64,000 nt of DNA, from the NCBI GenBank assembly GCA_040389065.1, contig JAZKAR010000028.1, positions 62,001-126,000 of the forward strand. Reading direction: 5' to 3'. How positions within the stretch are numbered: position 1 is the first letter of the stretch; every line of letters starts with the position of its first letter. The translations under genes and the position numbers were made by a program. The notes below the pieces were generated by a model that was not told the origin of the DNA, did not search any database, and saw only the letters and a program-made list of their open reading frames with translations. This document shows, piece after piece, positions 16,699 to 24,618 of this stretch. This stretch comes from JAZKAR01 sp040389065 (GTDB lineage Bacteria > Pseudomonadota > Gammaproteobacteria > Burkholderiales > Casimicrobiaceae).

Positions 16699-17652
16699 AT
16701 GACACATCATCCTACTGAAATGATGTCTTCACGCCTGGGCTTACCTAATTTAGGCCTAGGCGTGGGCTTACGCAATAAGCACCTGAATACAATTTTAACG
16801 CAAGGCGTGGGTGTGGAATGGTTTGAAATTATCAGCGAAAATTTTATTGATAATTATGGCTACTCACGTTATGCCTTGAATCAAATTGCAGAGCAGGTGC
16901 CTATTGTTATGCACGGTGTTTCATTATCGATTGGCAGCACCGACCCTCTTAACATGGATTATTTAGCGAAATTGAAAGCATTGGCAGCAGAAATTCACCC
17001 TGTTTGGATATCTGATCATTTATGCTGGACGGGGATTGCCTCGGTTAATTCGCATGATCTGTTGCCCCTTCCATTAAACGAAGAAAGCCTACAACATGTT
17101 ATTGCACGGGTAGCGATGGTTCAAGATTACTTGGAGCGCCCTTTAATTTTGGAAAACCCAAGCACGTATGTGCAATTTCAACAATCTACGTTCACAGAAT
17201 GGGAGTTTTTAACAGAACTAACAAAACATACGGGGTGTGGATTATTGCTTGATGTTAATAATGTATATGTTTCAGCGTTTAATCACCATTTTAACCCTGA
17301 AACCTATATTCAGCATTTACCTCATGATCGTATTGTACAAATTCACTTAGCAGGCCCTACCGATTGCGGCGATTATCTGATTGACACTCACGATCAACCT
17401 GTTCCTACTGCTGTTTGGCATCTCTATGCTCTTGCGCAACAGTTAACAGGAGGGGTATCAACTCTGCTGGAGTGGGATGCCAATATCCCTGAGTATTCAG
17501 AGCTATTAAAAGAACTGAGAAAAGCAGAGCAGGTTTTACAAGGTTATATTCCACAGGTCATTTCTTCGCGTAATTTATCAGATACCCTGGTTTCAACTCC
17601 GCTTAATTTTCATTTGGAACATCGCCATGAATCATCAGTTAGCTCTTTCTGA
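16699..17652 (+). CDS. DUF692 multinuclear non-heme iron oxidative enzyme (MNIO, BufB/MbnB-like)
   Basis: The 317-aa product is a DUF692 TIM-barrel enzyme. Conserved metal-binding stretches are all present: EIISENFIDN, VMHGVSLSIGS, WISDHLCWTG, LILENPSTYV, LLLDVNNVYVSAFNH, VQIHLAGPTD, IDTHDQPVP and LLEWDANIPEY. Characterised members (MbnB, TglH, bufferin enzyme BufB) use two or three irons to oxidise cysteines of peptide substrates, often making metal-binding products. It overlaps the DUF2063 partner gene by 26 bp. No small DUF2282 (BufA) precursor is seen nearby; the Cys-rich ferritin-like protein 24 bp upstream takes that place. Confidence 0.92.
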   Translation: MTHHPTEMMSSRLGLPNLGLGVGLRNKHLNTILTQGVGVEWFEIISENFIDNYGYSRYALNQIAEQVPIVMHGVSLSIGSTDPLNMDYLAKLKALAAEIHPVWISDHLCWTGIASVNSHDLLPLPLNEESLQHVIARVAMVQDYLERPLILENPSTYVQFQQSTFTEWEFLTELTKHTGCGLLLDVNNVYVSAFNHHFNPETYIQHLPHDRIVQIHLAGPTDCGDYLIDTHDQPVPTAVWHLYALAQQLTGGVSTLLEWDANIPEYSELLKELRKAEQVLQGYIPQVISSRNLSDTLVSTPLNFHLEHRHESSVSSF

Positions 17653-18523
17653 ACTTCAATCATGGTTCTTAACGGTAATGATTACGCCGGGCGGTGTTCA
17701 ATCTGGCATGGTATCTGCTGCACAGCGGTTTGGTCATACAGAACAAAACGTGTTGGTTTCCCTACCTGGCGTAAATGCCAATCGGCGTATGAATATTTAT
17801 GCTGAAGGTTATGTTTTGCGATTATTGGAGTGCTTACGAGCTGATTTTCCTGTGCTTTCTAGGGTAATGGGGGATGAGGTATTTAACTTTTTTGCTCAGG
17901 CTTACATCAGTACTTTTCCATCGTTATCACCTACGTTATTTGATTTAGGTGCAGGTTTTGCTGATTTTTTATTACAAAGCCAGAGGCGTGCATCGGCTCA
18001 TGATGAAGCTGCTGACACTGATTTTTTTAGGTTTCCGGTTGAGTTAGCTAGGCTTGAGCGTGCGCGAACCGAAGTGATTCGTGCACCGGGGCTTGAGTCG
18101 CAAAAGGTTTCATTGCAGGGGTATAGCTATAATGTTTTAGATAGTTTGTTGGGCGAGCTAGAAACATTTTCGCTTACACCCTGCACGCGGTTATTAGCGC
18201 TTTCATTTCCAATGATGGATTTTTGGGAAATCATGAATAGGGAAGAGGAAGCAACGCCTGCTATACCAGAGCCTGCTCCTAGCTTTATAGCGATTACCCG
18301 AAAACATTATCGGGTGAATCTTTATGCACTGCAAAAATGGCAGTATCACTTTCTTTTAGCCACGCAAGCTGGCAATATCACAGTTCTTGAGGCTGCTAAA
18401 CAAACAGCGTGCGCTGTAAATCAATCGTTTGATAGTTTGTTTGCGCAATTAATTATGTGGTTGCCAATAGCGGTAGAAACAGGAATGATCGTTAAGAGTG
18501 AGACGCTGGATCAACATTCTTAA
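17627..18523 (+). CDS. DUF2063 partner protein of the MNIO enzyme (BufC/MbnC-like)
   Basis: The 298-aa product has the DUF2063 N-terminal helical domain (LSELQSWFLTVMITPGG, RRMNIYAEGYVLRLLECLRADFPVLSRVMGDEVFNFFAQAYI, TLFDLGAGFADFL). A C-terminal region follows that resembles the substrate-recognition part of MbnC/BufC proteins. Such partners form a complex with the DUF692 enzyme and bind its peptide substrate. Its ATG lies inside the end of the DUF692 gene, so translation is coupled. The C-terminal part is more divergent, as expected if it recognises an unusual substrate. Confidence 0.88.
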   Translation: MNHQLALSELQSWFLTVMITPGGVQSGMVSAAQRFGHTEQNVLVSLPGVNANRRMNIYAEGYVLRLLECLRADFPVLSRVMGDEVFNFFAQAYISTFPSLSPTLFDLGAGFADFLLQSQRRASAHDEAADTDFFRFPVELARLERARTEVIRAPGLESQKVSLQGYSYNVLDSLLGELETFSLTPCTRLLALSFPMMDFWEIMNREEEATPAIPEPAPSFIAITRKHYRVNLYALQKWQYHFLLATQAGNITVLEAAKQTACAVNQSFDSLFAQLIMWLPIAVETGMIVKSETLDQHS

Positions 18524-18735
18524 ATTTTTCTTCAGGCATTGTGCGTGGTAGTATTATGTTTAATAGCCTACATGTTATAAGAATAAGATTATTTGGCTAT
18601 ATATTTAGATATTTCCCTTGTTTAGCAAAAAACGCTGTAGCAAAACTTTTCTAGGAACATTCTAGGTTCCCAAATGCTTATCCTATATAGCTGCATATAT
18701 GAATATACACGTACATTTCAAAAAGGTTAACAAGT

Positions 18736-19155
18736 ATGAAACATGGTCATCTATATTTTGAAATTCAAGCAGATGATACAGCGCGAGCAGTTAATTTTTA
18801 CTCTAACGTTTTTGGGTGGGAGTTTTCTGAAGTTAAAGGGTTACCTATTCCTTATTGGAGTATTGAAACAGGCGGTGCAAGGGGAGGGTTACTCAAGCGG
18901 CCTGCTGAAAAACCTCCTACGCAATGTGGTACAAATGCCTTTGTATGTTCTATGGAGATCGAGAATTTTGCTGAGATTGAAGAGAAAATATTAAGCTTGG
19001 GCGGAATTGTAGCGTTAGAAAAATTTTTAGTGCCAGGTAAATGTTGGCAAGGTTACTTTATTGATACCGAAGGCAATACATTCGGGGTTTTTGAAGTGCT
19101 CAAAAATATTGATGATAAAGATGCAGCGCTTTACGTTTTTGAAAAGGCAGGCTAA
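18736..19155 (+). CDS. VOC-family (glyoxalase/bleomycin-resistance fold) protein
   Basis: The 139-aa product shows the two beta-alpha-beta-beta-beta modules of the VOC fold: MKHGHLYFEIQADDTARAVNFYSNVFGWEF and FVCSMEIENFAEIEEKILSLGG, ending with YFIDTEGNTFGVFEV. Family members bind a divalent metal through His and Glu; His5 and Glu in GVFE fit such positions. Substrate unknown. A decayed copy of its C-terminal end may be present at 39092. The gene stands alone. Confidence 0.85.
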   Translation: MKHGHLYFEIQADDTARAVNFYSNVFGWEFSEVKGLPIPYWSIETGGARGGLLKRPAEKPPTQCGTNAFVCSMEIENFAEIEEKILSLGGIVALEKFLVPGKCWQGYFIDTEGNTFGVFEVLKNIDDKDAALYVFEKAG

Positions 19156-19434
19156 ATAAGCAACTAGATGTTTAAAATAGGTTAGGGCTACTAGCTGTTA
19201 CTATAAGACAGGCTAAGGCAGGCCAAGTAATAGCCACAAGCCATACTTTACGCGTAACAGTTTTTGATTAGTTCGCTATATAATCGGATGGTTATCAAGT
19301 CGCATAATCTAACTTATGTTAAATGCATAATGCTTTCCGAATATTAAAGGTATGCTATGGTGTGGGTGGGTTAACTCACTGCGGTTAGCGCTCTAATACG
19401 TAAGAATTTATATTTGGTTCGCAAGGATAGAACA

Positions 19435-20040
19435 ATGTCTCAGCCAGGCTATACGCAAAGCGCCTTTCTTTCCCTACCTGGTGCTGAGGAAGAGATTAAC
19501 GATAAGCGTAAACTATGGAAGACGCTTAGCCCCTTTGCACGAGCATTGCTTTCTACGGATGGCAGCTTTACGCTGTTATTGCAGGCATTTTCTGATGAAG
19601 CCATTGAGCCAGTGGTTTTAATGCAAGAAATCAAAACAGCTGAGTTAGCGGGTAATACAGGCCAAGCACTAAAACTTCAATCAGGTGATCAAGTGTTGCA
19701 GCGTAATGTTTTACTGAGGGCGGAACAATCGAAGCAAAATTTGGTATATGCCACATCGTGCATCGCGTATGAACGGTTACTTCCTGAAGTGCGCGATCAA
19801 GTGCTTGAAGGTACAAAATCAATTGGGCTGCTTTTGCGTTCAGTTCAGCTTGAATCGTATCGTGAGCTGATAAATTGGGGCTTATGCCAAAGCACCGATG
19901 TAGCAGAAATGAAGGGCTACTTCGATAGCTATAATAACTACGATATGCTGTATCGTACCTACCGCATTGTTACTAAAAAACTGCCTTTGCTGATCATGAG
20001 TGAGTATTTTCCGCGACATGTATTTGAGGAAAAACAATGA
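19435..20040 (+). CDS. Chorismate-lyase-like protein (DUF98 family)
   Basis: The 201-aa product resembles the DUF98/chorismate pyruvate-lyase family, to which mycobacterial Rv2949c belongs: SPFARALLSTDGSFTLLLQAF, LQRNVLLRAEQSKQNLVYATSCIAYERLLPEVRDQVL, IGLLLRSVQLESYRELINWG. Such enzymes make 4-hydroxybenzoate from chorismate. The start at 19435 has AGGA seven bases upstream; a TTG further up is less likely. The FAD monooxygenase gene starts 11 bp after the stop, suggesting the two act in sequence on an aromatic acid; that is inference. Confidence 0.75.
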   Translation: MSQPGYTQSAFLSLPGAEEEINDKRKLWKTLSPFARALLSTDGSFTLLLQAFSDEAIEPVVLMQEIKTAELAGNTGQALKLQSGDQVLQRNVLLRAEQSKQNLVYATSCIAYERLLPEVRDQVLEGTKSIGLLLRSVQLESYRELINWGLCQSTDVAEMKGYFDSYNNYDMLYRTYRIVTKKLPLLIMSEYFPRHVFEEKQ

Positions 20041-20050
20041 TTGATACCCA

Positions 20051-21250
20051 ATGACTGATACCCGACCTCCTGTTCTTATTGTAGGCGCTGGGCCGGTGGG
20101 GTTAACAACAGCCTTACTATTAGCGAAACGAGGTATTCCGTGTACTATTTTGCAGCGTGGGCCTGATATTATACGTACTGGTTCGCGTGCAATTGTGCTA
20201 CTGCGTTCAACGCTTGAAATGCTTAATGAAGCTGCCCCTGGCATCGGTCAAACACTAGCCGAGCGCGGTGTAACGTGGCGTACTAAGCGTACTTATTATA
20301 AAAATCGATTATTGTTTAGTGAAACGTATCCGCTCTCAGATGACGCGCGCTATCCTCTTTTTGTGAATGTATCACAGCTCGAAACAGATGATTTGCTGCT
20401 GAAAGCTGTGCAACGTTACCCATCGCTTATTAACATTCATTTCAATCATACTGTAAAAGAAGTACACCAAACCCAGCATTGCGTGTACGTACATACAGAG
20501 GAAGAGGGCGAGTTTGCAGCTGACTATGTTATTGGCGCTGACGGTGCACGTTCTAATGTACGCAAATCGCTTGGAGTCAACTTAATAGGTCGTCGTTGCG
20601 ACAACCGTTTTCTTATTGCCGATGTACAAGCCAAGCTCGATATTGATCATGAACGCCGCTTTTACTATAGCCCACCTTCAAACCCAGGCTTTCAGGCTTT
20701 TATGTTGCCGCAGCCTGATAATGTATGGCGTCTTGATTGGCAGGTGGGTTTGAATGCAACGCTAGAGCACGAAACTGCACGGCTCGATACACGCATTCAA
20801 TCAATGATTGGGCGTGATGTTCCCTACAAAATACGTTGGACTAGCCTTTATCATTTTAATAATCTGCGTGCAGAACATTTTCGTGTTGGTAGAGTATTTT
20901 TGGCTGGCGACGCTGCTCATCTTTTCAGCCCTTTTGGAGGGCGCGGCTTGAATTCTGGCATAGCTGATGCGTATAGCCTAGCAAAACGCTTAAGCGATGT
21001 TATCGAAAAGAAAGCACTGCCAGAGATGCTTGAGCTTTACAATACTGAACGCCAAGCTGCTGCTATCGAAAATCTTGCTGCAACCTCTCGCGTATTACGT
21101 ATATTAGTACCTACAACTCTGTTACATCGTGCCGCACGTTACTTGGCCTTGCAAGGTTCACCGTATTTGAATTTTTGCCGCCGTTATGTCGATTCTGGCC
21201 CGTATGCGGTAAAGCAGAAAGCGATTAACGTATCGCGTGGGTACAGTTGA
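20051..21250 (+). CDS. FAD-dependent aromatic monooxygenase (PHBH/UbiH fold)
   Basis: The 399-aa product is a class A flavoprotein hydroxylase. Marks are GAGPVGLTTALLLAKRG (ADP-binding, residue ~10), the DG motif in VIGADGARSNVRKSLG, and the GD motif in RVFLAGDAAHLFSPFGGRGLNSGI. These enzymes insert oxygen into activated rings using NAD(P)H. It follows a chorismate-lyase-like gene by 11 bp and precedes a DUF4197 gene by 36 bp, so the three probably form one operon. It is shorter than the phenol-hydroxylase type (about 540 aa) and could work on a 4-hydroxybenzoate-derived compound. Confidence 0.88.
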   Translation: MTDTRPPVLIVGAGPVGLTTALLLAKRGIPCTILQRGPDIIRTGSRAIVLLRSTLEMLNEAAPGIGQTLAERGVTWRTKRTYYKNRLLFSETYPLSDDARYPLFVNVSQLETDDLLLKAVQRYPSLINIHFNHTVKEVHQTQHCVYVHTEEEGEFAADYVIGADGARSNVRKSLGVNLIGRRCDNRFLIADVQAKLDIDHERRFYYSPPSNPGFQAFMLPQPDNVWRLDWQVGLNATLEHETARLDTRIQSMIGRDVPYKIRWTSLYHFNNLRAEHFRVGRVFLAGDAAHLFSPFGGRGLNSGIADAYSLAKRLSDVIEKKALPEMLELYNTERQAAAIENLAATSRVLRILVPTTLLHRAARYLALQGSPYLNFCRRYVDSGPYAVKQKAINVSRGYS

Positions 21251-21285
21251 TAACCAGTATTCAAAACACTATTTTGGAGCTTACA

Positions 21286-21981
21286 ATGTCGTATCTTCGT
21301 TATTCCCGTTCTGTTGCATGTATAGCGTTAGCGGTAACCTCATTGACTGCGTTTGCACAATCCTTAGACGCTTTATCAAACAAAGAGGCAAATGCCGGAT
21401 TAAAAGCGGCCCTTGAGAAGGGGTCTAGTATGGCTGTTGCGAAGCTAGGTATTGAAAACGGATTTTTGAATAACGAAAAAGTAAAAATTCAGCTGCCGGG
21501 CATTTTACAACAGGCACAGCCTTTACTAAAAATGACAGGCAGAGGCCAACAATTAGATGACTTGGTGCTTTCAATGAATCACGCGGCAGAATCTGCTGTG
21601 CCGCTTGCAAAGCCGCTGTTGATGAACGCGATAAGATCGATGTCGGTAACAGATGCCAAAAATATTTTAACAGGCGGAGATACATCGGTGACAGAGTTTT
21701 TTAAAGAAAAAACAGCTGATTCGTTATCTCAAAAGTTTTTGCCTGTCGTAAAAAAAGTAACCGATCGCACGCATGTATCATCGCAATACAATAGCGTTAT
21801 GAAGCAAGCATCGCAGTTTCGCGTAGTGTCAGAAAAAAATGCTACGGTAGAGGCGTATGTTACCCAGCGTACTTTAGAGGGGCTGTATTTTATGATTGGA
21901 GAAGAAGAAAAGGCTATTCGGCAAGATCCTATTGGTACAGGCAGCGCGATTATTGGAAAAGTTTTTGGCATACTCAAATAG
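21286..21981 (+). CDS. DUF4197 exported protein
   Basis: The 231-aa product starts with a signal peptide (YSRSVACIALAVTSLTAFAQ). The DUF4197 domain follows: LSNKEANAGLKAALEKGSSMAVAKLGIENGFLNNEKVKIQLP ... SVTDAKNILTGGDTSVTEFF ... TLEGLYFMIGEEEKAIRQDPIGTGSAIIGKVFG. The family is periplasmic and of unknown function. GGAG seven bases before the ATG at 21286 decides the start. It is the last gene of the apparent chorismate-lyase-like/monooxygenase operon. Confidence 0.88.
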   Translation: MSYLRYSRSVACIALAVTSLTAFAQSLDALSNKEANAGLKAALEKGSSMAVAKLGIENGFLNNEKVKIQLPGILQQAQPLLKMTGRGQQLDDLVLSMNHAAESAVPLAKPLLMNAIRSMSVTDAKNILTGGDTSVTEFFKEKTADSLSQKFLPVVKKVTDRTHVSSQYNSVMKQASQFRVVSEKNATVEAYVTQRTLEGLYFMIGEEEKAIRQDPIGTGSAIIGKVFGILK

Positions 21982-22171
21982 GGTTTGTTAGAAAAATAAT
22001 CTAATGAACTACCAGGCAATAGCGGCAAGCAATAGTAGTAAGCAAACAACGAGTAGTTAGTAAACTAAATGAGTAAAAAGAAGAGCCTCGAGCCTCTGAG
22101 GTGGCTGTTATTTTTTATAAGATGAGCAAGTTCAATGAGTAGTTTTAGTGTGTTTGTTTAGAGGCTCTGAA

Positions 22172-22200
22172 TTGGTAAAATTGGTAATTTGTGCTATGGT
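22172..22200 (+). promoter_or_regulatory. Candidate promoter with TTGGTAAAATTGGTAA element
   Basis: TTGGTAAAATTGGTAA (22172-22187) differs by one base from the element upstream of the genes at 10972 and 58741, but here it is on the coding strand. Its first TTGGTA could serve as a -35, followed by a 17-bp spacer and an extended -10 TGCTATGGT. It lies 45 bp before the ATG at 22245. Confidence 0.4.
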
Positions 22201-22244
22201 ATACGTTATTCAGTCTTTATTCATACTAAAGAAAGAGATCATTC

Positions 22245-22862
22245 ATGGCACATGTTCTAAAACCAGGAATTTTTTTATTGGCGTTGCTATCAACTGGCTT
22301 TTTGAATGCTCAAGGAGTGGGTACAGGTACTGGCGGTTTAAGTTCAGGCGGTATGGGAGTAAACGGAACAAGCACAACTGCAGTAGGTACATCTGTTCCA
22401 ACCCCAGGTACTGCTAATAGTATAAATAGTATAACTTCAACTCAAACTACGTCACCCCAAGTTGAAACTGCGCCGATAACAACAATTAATAATAACGGCA
22501 GCAACCCAACAGGTACCACAGGCTATAACGGTACTACTTATTCTAGCCCCACTAACCCTACCAGTGGCTCAATTAATGCAGGATCTACAACAACAGGCAC
22601 TATGAATAATCCTGTTGCTAACCCTGTTAATCCTATCACTAATAGTAATGACCCTGTAAGAAGCTACAATAATAATGGCCCCACATATAGAAGAGCTGAC
22701 CCCGTTACTGCGCCAAGCCAAGATATTTCGGTTCCGATGAGTGTACGAACAAACGCAAACACTACAAATCCTACAACAACGACTAGCCCTTTTCCTGCTA
22801 ATAACACAATCAATAGCCCTCTAAATCAGCAGCCTAATGCCAATGCTCCTCTAGGTCGGTAA
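22245..22862 (+). CDS. Exported Asn/Thr/Pro/Ser-rich low-complexity protein
   Basis: The 205-aa product has a signal peptide (PGIFLLALLSTGFLNAQG). The rest is low-complexity sequence dominated by Gly, Thr, Asn, Ser and Pro (for example NNNGSNPTGTTGYNGTTYSS), with no enzyme motif. It may be a secreted or cell-surface structural protein. AAAGAAAGAGAT precedes the ATG. A strong terminator follows at 22898. I do not recognise a family, and low-complexity proteins of this kind evolve quickly. Confidence 0.65.
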   Translation: MAHVLKPGIFLLALLSTGFLNAQGVGTGTGGLSSGGMGVNGTSTTAVGTSVPTPGTANSINSITSTQTTSPQVETAPITTINNNGSNPTGTTGYNGTTYSSPTNPTSGSINAGSTTTGTMNNPVANPVNPITNSNDPVRSYNNNGPTYRRADPVTAPSQDISVPMSVRTNANTTNPTTTTSPFPANNTINSPLNQQPNANAPLGR

Positions 22863-22897
22863 TAAGTAGAAATAAGAGGAGGGTGATAGGATAGGGG

Positions 22898-22926
22898 AAG
22901 AAGCAAAGTAAACTTTGCTTCTTTTT
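22898..22926 (+). terminator. Rho-independent terminator
   Basis: A 12-bp stem (AAGAAGCAAAGT with ACTTTGCTTCTT) has a two-base loop and ends in TTTTT. It closes the transcript of the low-complexity exported protein. Confidence 0.85.
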
Positions 22927-23071
22927 GCGCTACTAGCACATCAACATAAAGCATAAGAGAAAATGTATGATGCGGAGAATACGACTTATTATCTCCGCAA
23001 GGCGTGCGGAGAATAGCTACTTATATTTATGAGCAATCTAATGCTGTTTTAAAGTAAGCCTTAAAATTTTT

Positions 23072-23502
23072 TCAAGATAATTATTTTTATGTTTCAAGAT
23101 AATTTTTTGTTGGTTAATTTTTATGCCTTGTAAAATAAGGGGTTTCGGCTTGTTATTCAAGATAATTAAAATGCAGATTTAAGATAATGTGTACATGCCT
23201 GTTCTTCAGCATCATGATTTGCAATTGCTTAATCCTTCTTTTCTCAAGCATTAGAGCGAAAATTTATTACAGAGAGCGAAGCCCATATTTTACTGTATGC
23301 AACACGAAACGAAACGGTAAAAGCTTCACATCTGGCTGAAATAGCGCCCATGTTAAACAGCAATCAAAGAACCTATCAAATTCGCCGCTTAGTAGAACAA
23401 GGTATGTTACAGCCTATACATGAAGGTGCAAGAATTTATACAGTGGGTTTTGCAAATTCTCAAATTTCACCTATTGCCAAATTAAGACTAGGTAAAGTCT
23501 AG
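23072..23502 (+). pseudogene. Duplicated winged-helix gene fragment, copy 1
   Basis: From about 23246 the frame reads QALERKFITESEAHILLYA, TRNETVKASHLAEIAPML, SNQRTYQIRRLVEQGMLQPIHEGARIYTVGF, ending at 23502. It is preceded by a non-coding leader (AAGATAATTATTTTTATGTTTC) that also precedes copy 2 at 25829. The last part looks like the C-terminal winged-helix domain of Fic-type or related regulatory proteins. No start codon or N-terminal part remains, and in-frame stops lie just upstream. The two copies are roughly 90 percent alike over 200 bp, so one arose by duplication. Confidence 0.6.
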
Positions 23503-23563
23503 AGTAAAAAGGGATGGGCTACCTATAACTTCAGAAACTTGCTTTTAAACGTGGTTTATCCCA

Positions 23564-23589
23564 TTTTTCTGATAGTACTATCAGAAAAA
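23564..23589. promoter_or_regulatory. 26-bp perfect palindrome before the membrane-protein gene
   Basis: TTTTTCTGATAGT and its exact complement meet without a spacer. The centre is 30 bp before the ATG at 23607, so it could be an operator for a dimeric regulator or a transcript hairpin. Confidence 0.5.
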
Positions 23590-23606
23590 CTTTACAGAGA
23601 GAAAAC

Positions 23607-24092
23607 ATGAATATTAATCCGTATGAACCACCGAAATCGCAAATTCTGGATATCGCAGCAAAAGACGCTCCTCCACTTTGGAACCCCAGTGCTGCAGCAA
23701 GTTGGAGCTTATTCTTTAGCCCGGCATTTGGCGCGTATTTGCACATGAAAAATTGGCAAGCGCTGGGAAATGCAGAGAAAGCATCAAACTCTAAACTATG
23801 GCTTTATGTGTATGCTGCTTTTATTTTACTCATGGCACTAAACGCTATATGGTCAGTGAGTTCACAAACGTTTGACGGTATATCCAGAATAGCAGGTTTT
23901 GCTTTACTTATTAGTTGGTACTATACCAGCGGCAACGCTCAGATTACATACGTCAAAAAAGAGTTTGGAAATACATATCCGCGTAAAAGTTGGGTTGTAC
24001 CCATACTGGTTGGCTTAGGCGCTTGGATTGCTATGATAGTTGTTATAGGAGCGATTGCCTTCGTAACTAGCTCAGGAAGCCATACTATTTAA
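23607..24092 (+). CDS. Small membrane protein with N-terminal NPYEPP motif
   Basis: The 161-aa product begins MNINPYEPPKSQIL. It has a hydrophobic stretch around AASWSLFFSPAFGAYLHM, helices at LWLYVYAAFILLMALNAIW and ISRIAGFALLISWYY, and a C-terminal helix VPILVGLGAWIAMIVVIGAIAFV. NPYxPP at the N-terminus is frequent in small multi-helix proteins of unknown role. AGAGAG lies five bases upstream and a perfect palindrome lies before that. Function unknown; it sits in the accessory island between the two copies of a duplicated fragment. Confidence 0.7.
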   Translation: MNINPYEPPKSQILDIAAKDAPPLWNPSAAASWSLFFSPAFGAYLHMKNWQALGNAEKASNSKLWLYVYAAFILLMALNAIWSVSSQTFDGISRIAGFALLISWYYTSGNAQITYVKKEFGNTYPRKSWVVPILVGLGAWIAMIVVIGAIAFVTSSGSHTI

Positions 24093-24273
24093 TGAGTTAA
24101 TCTAAAATAGTTAATCATTGATTTTGAAATGGGCAGGTATTGCCGATGAACCTAAACCGCCCACACCCTACAGCGTGTAAATTCCTTTTACACTGAAGAA
24201 GATAGACCAAAGCTACCAGGTAGAAATTTTTATTTTTGGCTCTTAGTGTTTAGCCTGATTCTAGATTTATTTT

Positions 24274-24618
24274 TCATTTGTTATTTTTGAGAGGGATTGC
24301 TTCTAACATTTGAAGCCATTGAGCAAAGCGCGGACACATCGCTGAAATTTGTGCTAACCCAATTTTTTCTGCTAGTGGTGCGCCATGTCTTGTCATAGAA
24401 CTCAAAAATCTTTTTTAAACGCCGCGAAGGGCATGTTTCGTATCCATGATTGATATTTTCTGGTGAGCCGCATGTTCTCAAAATATCTTTTAAAGGCAGC
24501 ATTTTAGAAGCGTCTAATTCATTAGCTCCCGTTTCTATAGAGGCAAAAAGCAAGGCTTCAAATGAGTAACAAATTCTCGCTCTGTAGGGCCTTCTACAGA
24601 AATGCCAAGGCGCATCAT
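24274..24618 (-). pseudogene. DUF4276 (TOPRIM-like) gene, broken by deletion and frameshift
   Basis: The N-terminus MMRLGISVEGPTEREFVT is intact and its ATG overlaps the stop of the ATPase gene (ATGA). The frame is then lost: about 80 codons are missing and the middle part (SFEALLFASIETGANELDASK ... GSPENINHGYETCPSRRLKKIFEFYDKT) resumes in another frame. A further shift leads to HGAPLAEKIGLAQISAMCPRFAQWLQML, stopping at 24274. DUF4276 proteins carry the VEGxTE signature seen in TOPRIM-like nucleases and pair with OLD-like ATPases. This copy cannot make a full protein. Confidence 0.75.

Noticed and set aside
18560..18655. 32-codon frame after the DUF2063 gene
   Set aside because: No Shine-Dalgarno, no homologue pattern, and sits in the VOC gene's upstream region.
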